Below, piece after piece: positions 4,827-9,681 of a stretch of 9,681 nucleotides of DNA. The stretch comes from Neisseria lactamica (GTDB lineage Bacteria; Pseudomonadota; Gammaproteobacteria; Burkholderiales; Neisseriaceae): contig JUNU01000007.1 of the NCBI GenBank assembly GCA_001067655.1, positions 1-9,681 of the forward strand, read 5' to 3'. The first letter of the stretch is position 1. The number at the start of each line of letters is the position of its first letter. The notes under the pieces were generated by a model. The model made no database searches. It had not been told where the DNA came from and saw only the letters and a list, made by a program, of their open reading frames with translations. The position numbers and the translations under genes are program-made.

Positions 4827-7800
4827 ATGCGCCTGACCCACATCAAACTCTCCGGCTTCAAATCTTTTACCGACCCGACCACGATTCATGTTCCGGGGCA
4901 GCTTGTTGCGGTTATCGGGCCGAACGGCTGCGGTAAGTCGAATGTGATTGACGCGGTGCGCTGGGTGTTGGGCGAGGCTTCGGCGAAGCAGCTTCGCGGC
5001 GAGAGTATGCAGGACGTGATTTTTAACGGTGCGGCGACGCGCCGTCCTGCGCCGAGGGCTTCGGTGGAGCTGGTGTTTGACAATAGCGACCATAGTTTGC
5101 AGGGGGCGTGGGGGCAGTATGCCGAGGTGAGCATCAAGCGGCAGTTGACGCGTCAGGGCGAATCGACGTATTTCATCAACAATCAGACCGTGCGCCGCCG
5201 CGACATTACCGATTTGTTTCTGGGTACGGGCGTGGGCGCGCGTGGTTATGCCGTTATCGAACAGGGGATGATTTCGCGCATCATCGAAGCGCGGCCGGAG
5301 GAGTTGCGCGCCTATATCGAGGAGGCGGCGGGCGTGTCCAAATATAAGGAACGCCGCAAGGAGACGGAGGGTCGTCTGAAAGACACGCGCGAGCATTTGC
5401 AGCGTTTGGGCGATTTGCAGAACGAGTTGGCGCGTCAGGTGGAAAAGCTGGAGAAACAAGCCGAAACCGCCGAACGTTACAAATCCCTGACTGCGCAGTT
5501 GAACCAACAACAGGATTTGCTCGATTACGCCCAATGGCAGCAATCGCTTGCCGCCGCCGATAAGGCGACCGCGCAACATCAGTCTTTGCAGGCGCAGCAG
5601 GACGAAACCGCCGCGCAGGTTCAGGCGTTAAACGAAGAAGTACACGCCTTGCAGACCGCCGAACAGTCGCAGCAGCAGGCGGTGCACGAATTGAGCAACA
5701 AACGCGGCGTGTTGCGCGAGCAGATTGCCCGTTTGGAAGAACAAATCCGCCATCAGCAAAACCTGCACCAACGCATCGAACGCGACAAGCAGGCGGCGCA
5801 GGCGCAGATGCAGCGCATCCATCAGGAGCAGCAGCAAATCCGCGTGCAGCTTGAGGAAAACGAGTTCCAGGCCGAAGAAAAGCAAACCGAATTGGCGGAA
5901 TGGGCGATGCAGGTTGCCGAACACGAAGAGCGTCTGCCCGAATTGGAAGAAGTCCAAGCCACGCTCAACGCCGCCTTCCAAACCCAGCAGGACGAGGCAA
6001 ACCGCATCCGCCGCGAACTGGCGTTGAAGCAGCAGCAGCTTGCCCATGCCGAACAAACCGTTGCCAAGCACGAAGAGCGCAAAGGTCGTCTGAAACAGGA
6101 AAACCAAGCCCTGAACCTGCCCGACGAAGCCGAAACCGCCGCTGCGCAGGAAGCCGCCTCCTTGTTGCAAAGCCAGCAAGAGCATTACGAAGAACAAATC
6201 ATCGCTGCCGAAGAAGCCTTACACGCCGCCCGCGAGGCGTTTCAGACGGCCTCAAACCGCTTCCAAAGCCTGAGGCAGCAACACATCACTTTGCAGGCGC
6301 AGCAGCAGGCGTTGTCGCAAATCCTGTCGCAACAGCAGGAAGCCGCCGACTTCTGGCAGGCAACAGACCACGCCGCCGCGCCGCAACTGTGGCAACACAT
6401 CACCGCGCCCGCCGAGTGGCAGCACGCCTTGTCCGTCATCCTTGCCGAACGCCTGCACGCCCGTAGCGTACCGTCTGGCTTCGTGCCGCCCGCGCCGTTG
6501 CCGCAGGGGCAGGCGGCATGGCTTTCAGACGACCTCTCCGGCGGCCTCAAAAAATCCCTGCCCGTACAGGCATTGCTGAACCAAATCCAAGCGCAGCCGC
6601 CGTTTCAGACGGCATTGCATCACTGGCTCGACGGCGTATTGTGCGCGCCCGATTTGAGCTACGCCCTCGCGCATCAAAACGATTTGGGCACGCATCAAAT
6701 CTGGCTCACGCCCGAAGGCCATCAGGTCGATAAAGTCAGCGTTCTGCTCTATGCCAAGCCCGCGCAGGAAAGCCTGATTGCCCAAAAAGCGCGCCTTGAC
6801 GGCATCGCGTCCGAACTGGAAAACCTCGCCCCCAAACTCTCCGCCGCCGAAGCCGCGTTCAAACAGGCGGAGGTCGCTGTGCGCTCGTCTGAAACGCAGC
6901 ACAAAAACCTGATGCAGCAGCAACAGCAGCACACGCGCCAATACAGCCAGGCGCAGCAACGCGCCGCCGAACTTCTGGCGCGCACCAACCAAGGGCAAAT
7001 CCGCCGCGAACACATCGAGCGCGAACTGACGCAGTTGGCGGAAGAGCAGACCGTGTTGCAACACACGTCCGACGGGCTTTCAGACGACATCGCTACTTTG
7101 CAGGAAGCCGCCGCCGAACTCGAACACCAACAGCAAACCACCGCACACAGCCGCCAAGAGCAGCAAGGCCGTCTGAAACAGGCGCAGCTTGCTCTGCTGG
7201 AAGCCAACCGCCAATACGGGCTGGCCGAAGTCGCCGTCCACAAACTCAACCAGCAAAAACAAAACTACCAGCAGCAAATCGCCCGGCTCGAACAGCAAAC
7301 CCTAGACTGGCAGGAACGCCAGCAAGAGCTTGCCCTTGCCTATGAAACCGAGTTCCAAAACGACGAGCAGCACATCAAGCTCGACGAGTTGACCGAAGCA
7401 GTGCACACGTTGGACGAAGAATACATCGCCGTGCAAAAGAAACTCGCGCAAATTCAGGAGCAGGGCAGGGAGCAATACGCCCGCGTACAAGCCCTGCAAA
7501 CCAAGCTGCCGCAGCTTCAGGCCGCCACCCAAACCGCCCTGTTGCAGCAGCAGGAGGCCCTGATTAACGCCAAACGCTACCATCAAAACCTGACCGAACG
7601 CGCCGCCAATTTGGACGCGCTCGAAGCGTTGGCGAAAGAATCGCCGAAAGTATTGAACAGCAGCATCGGCAGCCTCACCCAGCAAATCGAAGCCCTCGGC
7701 GCCGTCAACCTCGCCGCCCTGCAAGAACTCGAAGAAGCGCGCGAACGCGACGGCTACTACCGCAGCCAGAGCGAAGACGTGCAGGCCGCCATCACCCTTT

Positions 7801-8309
7801 TGGAAGAAGCCATCGCCCAAATTGACGACAAAACCAAAGAGCGATTCAAAGAAACCTTCGACGCCGTCAACGGCAAAGTCCAAACCTTCTTCCCGACCCT
7901 GTTCGGCGGCGGTGAAGCGACCCTCAAAATGATAGGCGACGACCTCCTGACCGCCGGCGTGTCCATCATGGCGCGCCCGCCCGGCAAGAAAAACAGCACC
8001 ATCCACCTCCTCTCCGGTGGCGAAAAAGCCCTCACCGCCATGAGCCTCGTGTTCGCCCTGTTCAGCCTCAACCCCGCCCCCTTCTGCCTTCTGGACGAAG
8101 TCGACGCCCCGCTGGACGACGCCAACACCTCGCGTTTCTGCAACCTGGTCAAAGAAATGTCGGCGCAAACCCAGTTCCTCTACATCTCCCACAACCGCCT
8201 GACCATGGAAATGGCGGAGCAGCTGGTCGGCGTAACCATGCAGGAAAAAGGCGTATCGCGCGTCGTTGCCGTGGACATCAAGCAGGCGTTGGAAATGGCG
8301 GAGCCGTGA
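4827..8309 (+). CDS. smc: Chromosome segregation ATPase SMC
   Basis: The 1160-residue protein is the ATPase of the SMC-ScpAB condensin complex, which compacts and separates the chromosome. The N-terminal head opens with MRLTHIKLSGFKSF and has Walker A GPNGCGKS at 31-38. A long Gln/Glu/Ala-rich coiled coil (about 170-515) leads to a hinge (about 519-645) and a return coil (about 650-945). The C-terminal head has FFPTLFGGGEATL near 1021, ABC signature LSGGE at 1062-1066, Walker B FCLLDE (1086-1091) and D-loop 1093 onward. Length is normal. The ATG at 4827 fits the family N-terminus exactly and lies downstream of the promoter; an in-frame ATG at 4713 would start upstream of it. No Shine-Dalgarno is visible: the leader is pyrimidine-rich and ends in CCC. 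Eight DUS or near-DUS lie within the gene. scpA and scpB are not in the window. Confidence 0.97.
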   Translation: MRLTHIKLSGFKSFTDPTTIHVPGQLVAVIGPNGCGKSNVIDAVRWVLGEASAKQLRGESMQDVIFNGAATRRPAPRASVELVFDNSDHSLQGAWGQYAEVSIKRQLTRQGESTYFINNQTVRRRDITDLFLGTGVGARGYAVIEQGMISRIIEARPEELRAYIEEAAGVSKYKERRKETEGRLKDTREHLQRLGDLQNELARQVEKLEKQAETAERYKSLTAQLNQQQDLLDYAQWQQSLAAADKATAQHQSLQAQQDETAAQVQALNEEVHALQTAEQSQQQAVHELSNKRGVLREQIARLEEQIRHQQNLHQRIERDKQAAQAQMQRIHQEQQQIRVQLEENEFQAEEKQTELAEWAMQVAEHEERLPELEEVQATLNAAFQTQQDEANRIRRELALKQQQLAHAEQTVAKHEERKGRLKQENQALNLPDEAETAAAQEAASLLQSQQEHYEEQIIAAEEALHAAREAFQTASNRFQSLRQQHITLQAQQQALSQILSQQQEAADFWQATDHAAAPQLWQHITAPAEWQHALSVILAERLHARSVPSGFVPPAPLPQGQAAWLSDDLSGGLKKSLPVQALLNQIQAQPPFQTALHHWLDGVLCAPDLSYALAHQNDLGTHQIWLTPEGHQVDKVSVLLYAKPAQESLIAQKARLDGIASELENLAPKLSAAEAAFKQAEVAVRSSETQHKNLMQQQQQHTRQYSQAQQRAAELLARTNQGQIRREHIERELTQLAEEQTVLQHTSDGLSDDIATLQEAAAELEHQQQTTAHSRQEQQGRLKQAQLALLEANRQYGLAEVAVHKLNQQKQNYQQQIARLEQQTLDWQERQQELALAYETEFQNDEQHIKLDELTEAVHTLDEEYIAVQKKLAQIQEQGREQYARVQALQTKLPQLQAATQTALLQQQEALINAKRYHQNLTERAANLDALEALAKESPKVLNSSIGSLTQQIEALGAVNLAALQELEEARERDGYYRSQSEDVQAAITLLEEAIAQIDDKTKERFKETFDAVNGKVQTFFPTLFGGGEATLKMIGDDLLTAGVSIMARPPGKKNSTIHLLSGGEKALTAMSLVFALFSLNPAPFCLLDEVDAPLDDANTSRFCNLVKEMSAQTQFLYISHNRLTMEMAEQLVGVTMQEKGVSRVVAVDIKQALEMAEP
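5369..5380 (+). repeat. DUS in smc (first coil)
   Basis: GGGTCGTCTGAA, 11 of 12 matches to AG-mucDUS, read in frame as Gly-Arg-Leu-Lys at about residue 182. Confidence 0.75.
6083..6094 (+). repeat. DUS in smc (first coil)
   Basis: AGGTCGTCTGAA, perfect AG-mucDUS, read as Gly-Arg-Leu-Lys at about residue 420. Confidence 0.85.
6241..6252 (-). repeat. AG-DUS (GCC core) in smc
   Basis: TTCAGACGGCCT is the complement of AGGCCGTCTGAA, the AG-DUS dialect with the classical GCCGTCTGAA core, unlike the GTCGTCTGAA core of the intergenic copies. It is read as Phe-Gln-Thr-Ala at about residue 472. Confidence 0.85.
6524..6535 (-). repeat. DUS in the smc hinge
   Basis: TTCAGACGACCT, perfect inverted AG-mucDUS, read as Ser-Asp-Asp-Leu at about residue 566. 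Confidence 0.85.
6604..6615 (-). repeat. AT-DUS (meningococcal dialect) in the smc hinge
   Basis: TTCAGACGGCAT is the complement of ATGCCGTCTGAA, the exact 12-mer preferred by N. meningitidis and N. gonorrhoeae. It is read as Phe-Gln-Thr-Ala at about residue 593 and is the only copy of this dialect seen here. Confidence 0.85.
6882..6893 (+). repeat. Degenerate DUS in smc (second coil)
   Basis: CGCTCGTCTGAA keeps TCGTCTGAA but differs from AG-mucDUS at the first three positions. It is read as Ser-Ser-Glu-Thr at about residue 687 and may be chance. Confidence 0.45.
7079..7090 (-). repeat. DUS variant in smc (second coil)
   Basis: TTCAGACGACAT is the complement of ATGTCGTCTGAA: the mucosa-type core with the AT prefix of the meningococcal form, one mismatch from AG-mucDUS. 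It is read as Ser-Asp-Asp-Ile at about residue 752. Confidence 0.7.
7166..7177 (+). repeat. AG-DUS (GCC core) in smc (second coil)
   Basis: AGGCCGTCTGAA, perfect AG-DUS with the classical core, read as Gly-Arg-Leu-Lys at about residue 781. Confidence 0.85.
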
Positions 8310-8343
8310 TGAGGTAAGGGAATTTTTATTGAGTTTGATACGG

Positions 8344-8385
8344 AAAGGTCGTCTGAAAAACGAAATCAGGTTTCAGACGACCTTT
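8344..8385 (+). terminator. DUS-pair terminator of smc
   Basis: Two perfect opposed AG-mucDUS (8346-8357 and 8372-8383) extend to a 15-bp stem (8344-8358 with 8371-8385) around a 12-base loop, 34 bases after the smc stop. The tail is only TTTCTGTG, so the T-run is short. Confidence 0.78.
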
Positions 8386-8405
8386 CTGTGAATTGAAATA
8401 GGGTG

Positions 8406-8433
8406 TTGGATTCAGATTTTAAACTGCTATTGT
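8406..8433 (+). promoter_or_regulatory. Possible weak promoter of the immunity-like gene
   Basis: TTGGAT (8406-8411), a 16-base spacer and TATTGT (8428-8433) lie about 75 bases before the ATG at 8509, just beyond the smc terminator. Both hexamers are imperfect; the position is the main support. Confidence 0.25.
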
Positions 8434-8508
8434 TTGGGGGATTAAATTCGTCTCAATACAAAGATTCAAAAATTGCACCAACCGAGCCAGATTTTATAGG
8501 GGTAAAAC

Positions 8509-9354
8509 ATGAACGAAACCGAACAAGTTTGTTTTAATGAAAAACGCAGGCAGCATTTTTTGAGTGAGGAAAGATTTAATAAATTTAATAATTATTTTCT
8601 GGAAGCTATTCCTGAATATAATAAATGGAAACTCTCAGATGATTTGGCATTAAGATTTTTATCTAGGCAACAAGCAGAAACCTACTGGGATTATTTGAAA
8701 ATTATATATACAGCAGGTAAACCGATAGAGGATTTAATTCCTATTCTAGAAAAATTTTTAGCTTCAGAGGAAGAGATAACCAAATTCTGGCAGCAAAACA
8801 AAGTGAAATTAAACGATATCGGCTACTATACCAGCCCAATGCCGTGGTGTGATGGTGAGCATTACCTTAAAACGCTGCACCTTATCGCGCTGTGCTACCT
8901 CCTGCAACGCGAAGACCTGCTCCCGCGCCTACTTGAAGTCATCCTTGCCAATGCAGAAGGCGATTTAGAACCTGATTCCACTATTGAAGACTTTTTGGAC
9001 TACTATTTTAAAAATCGTCCCGATCCGGATTATGTCCAAATGGGCAAATACGCCATTTTATTCGGCGAAGCGATGCGCGGCGAAACCAAAGAAGAACAAC
9101 TGGAAGAACTCAACGCCTACCTCAAAGACTGGTATCGCGAAATGGTCGGTATGAGCGACCTTGAATACCAATCCCACCTCGATCCAGAACAGAACGGTTA
9201 TTGCGGCTACTGGGCATTCGAAGTCGCCGCCATCGCTTATCTTGACGATTTGGACGATACCGAATTGCGCCAATCTCCTTATTACCCCAAAGATATGGTT
9301 GACTGGGCAAGGGAGCAGAAGCGCAAGCGTGAAGGTAAAGGGAAAGCTGATTAG
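8509..9354 (+). CDS. PoNi-like immunity protein (DUF1910/DUF1911)
   Basis: The 281-residue protein fits the two-domain PoNi architecture: a DUF1910-like helical region (about 10-120) and a DUF1911 region (about 130-268). The clearest signature is C-terminal, GYWAFEVAAIAYLDDLDD (233-250), then YYPKDMVDWAR (258-268). PoNi proteins bind and neutralise PoNe toxins, PD-(D/E)xK-type DNases delivered by type VI and other secretion systems. It is acidic through most of its length, with a basic Lys/Arg tail (270-279), and has no signal peptide, fitting protection in the cytosol. AGGGG lies six bases before the ATG. The first 300 bases or so are strikingly AT-rich; the rest has the composition of the neighbouring genes. 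No toxin gene is in the window, but a vgrG-like frame starts 224 bases downstream. Assignment rests on remembered family signatures; the toxin partner is inferred. Confidence 0.8.
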   Translation: MNETEQVCFNEKRRQHFLSEERFNKFNNYFLEAIPEYNKWKLSDDLALRFLSRQQAETYWDYLKIIYTAGKPIEDLIPILEKFLASEEEITKFWQQNKVKLNDIGYYTSPMPWCDGEHYLKTLHLIALCYLLQREDLLPRLLEVILANAEGDLEPDSTIEDFLDYYFKNRPDPDYVQMGKYAILFGEAMRGETKEEQLEELNAYLKDWYREMVGMSDLEYQSHLDPEQNGYCGYWAFEVAAIAYLDDLDDTELRQSPYYPKDMVDWAREQKRKREGKGKAD

Positions 9355-9375
9355 TTTAGAAGAGTTTGAAGATTA

Positions 9376-9419
9376 GAAGGTCGTCTGAAACCGTATTGGG
9401 GTTTTCAGACGACTTTTTT
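9376..9419 (+). terminator. DUS-pair terminator of the immunity-like gene
   Basis: A perfect AG-mucDUS (9378-9389) pairs with a one-mismatch inverted copy (9404-9415) in an 11-bp core stem (9380-9390 with 9403-9413). Six T residues follow (9414-9419). This is the best intrinsic terminator in the window, 21 bases after the stop codon. Confidence 0.85.
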
Positions 9420-9578
9420 AAACTGTAAAGACTATATATGGTAGATTTGCTTAAATTGAATAAAGTACCTCTTGAATACCATTTGTATAATTTTTTCTTC
9501 CATTTATCCCATTTGCTTTACCGTTGATGACATTCAAGTTACCATACGAACCTTATTGTCATCTTTAAAATCAACGCC
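9420..9578 (+). promoter_or_regulatory. AT-rich leader region of the vgrG-like gene
   Basis: About 160 bases, AT-rich and with no gene. TATAAT at 9486-9491 is a candidate -10 box, preceded by TTTG but without a -35 box at the usual distance. It would leave a leader of about 80 bases. No clear Shine-Dalgarno precedes the ATG at 9579. Confidence 0.3.
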
Positions 9579-9681
9579 ATGACTGCCCGCCAATCCTACC
9601 ACCTCACCTTCGCCCGATTCTCCCCCTCCCTCTCCGTCAAATCCTTCACCGCCTCCGAAGCCGCCAACACCGCCTACCGCG
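9579..9681 (+). CDS. vgrG: Start of a VgrG-like T6SS spike protein (partial, 3' end outside window)
   Basis: An open frame runs from ATG 9579 to the window edge (34 codons plus one base). Its residues, MTARQSYHLTFARFSPSLSV followed by KSFTASEAANTAYR, fit the start of a VgrG gp27-like domain, where a short strand with L-x-V-x-S-F-x-A-x-E precedes a Tyr-containing strand. VgrG trimers cap the Hcp tube of type VI secretion systems and carry effectors. Codon use is very C-rich (TCC, CTC, CCC, ACC), fitting a real gene in this genome, but the ribosome site is not evident. Placement beside a PoNi-like immunity gene supports the T6SS reading. With only 34 residues visible, the family call is tentative. 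Confidence 0.6.
   Translation, partial: MTARQSYHLTFARFSPSLSVKSFTASEAANTAYR

Noticed and set aside
7302..8192. Long open frame antisense to smc (296 codons)
   Set aside because: Its Gly/Val/Phe/Glu-rich translation is the usual mirror of GC-rich coding DNA; no family signature, and smc is certain on the other strand.
8431..8455. Correia-repeat-like fragment (GGATTAAATT)
   Set aside because: Only about ten bases match; the terminal TATAG motif and partner inverted repeat are missing.
8633..8644. Degenerate DUS at CTCAGATGATTT encoding Ser-Asp-Asp in the immunity gene
   Set aside because: Only about 8 of 12 positions match, as expected by chance in an AT-rich stretch.
1..9681. CRISPR array, tRNA/rRNA or transposase
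   Set aside because: No regularly spaced repeats, cloverleaf-like stretches or transposase-like proteins; the only frequent repeat is the DUS.

Overview
This window looks like chromosomal DNA from a commensal Neisseria, probably of the mucosa/sicca/macacae group. The main evidence is the DNA uptake sequence (DUS). The 12-mer AGGTCGTCTGAA, or its complement, recurs throughout, and six times it forms an inverted pair in or beside an intergenic gap. This is the 'AG-mucDUS' dialect, not the ATGCCGTCTGAA form of the meningococcus and gonococcus. The gene families and the fairly high GC of most of the window fit this, but the genus call comes from recognition, not a search.

Layout. From 62 to 2602 three genes run leftward: a DUF455 ferritin-like protein (2602-1775), a histidine-rich CDF zinc/cation exporter (1729-770) and a HAD phosphatase annotated as Gph but closer to MupP (709-62). 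The gaps are 45 and 60 bases and each holds a DUS hairpin without a T-run on the coding strand, so the three may be co-transcribed. lolA (2907-3530), the periplasmic lipoprotein carrier, runs rightward and converges on a long-form tehB methyltransferase (4600-3743). Each of these two genes ends at its own DUS hairpin. tehB diverges from smc (4827-8309), the chromosome-condensing ATPase, and each has a recognisable promoter in the gap.

The right end has a different character. After the smc hairpin comes a gene (8509-9354) whose product carries DUF1910/DUF1911, the architecture of PoNi immunity proteins that neutralise PoNe-type DNase toxins. Its first third is much more AT-rich than the rest. 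After another DUS hairpin and an AT-rich gap, a reading frame starts at 9579 and runs off the window. Its first 34 residues resemble the start of a type VI secretion VgrG spike protein. The right edge therefore seems to enter a T6SS vgrG island, with an immunity gene whose toxin is not in the window.

Housekeeping functions fill the rest: metal export, envelope lipoprotein transport, probable cell-wall recycling, tellurite/methyltransferase function and chromosome organisation. The points most worth following are the PoNi-like gene beside the putative vgrG, its mosaic composition, its position between two DUS hairpins, and the dense mixed-dialect cluster of DUS inside the hinge and coiled-coil part of smc. 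No tRNA, rRNA, CRISPR array, transposase or complete insertion sequence was seen.
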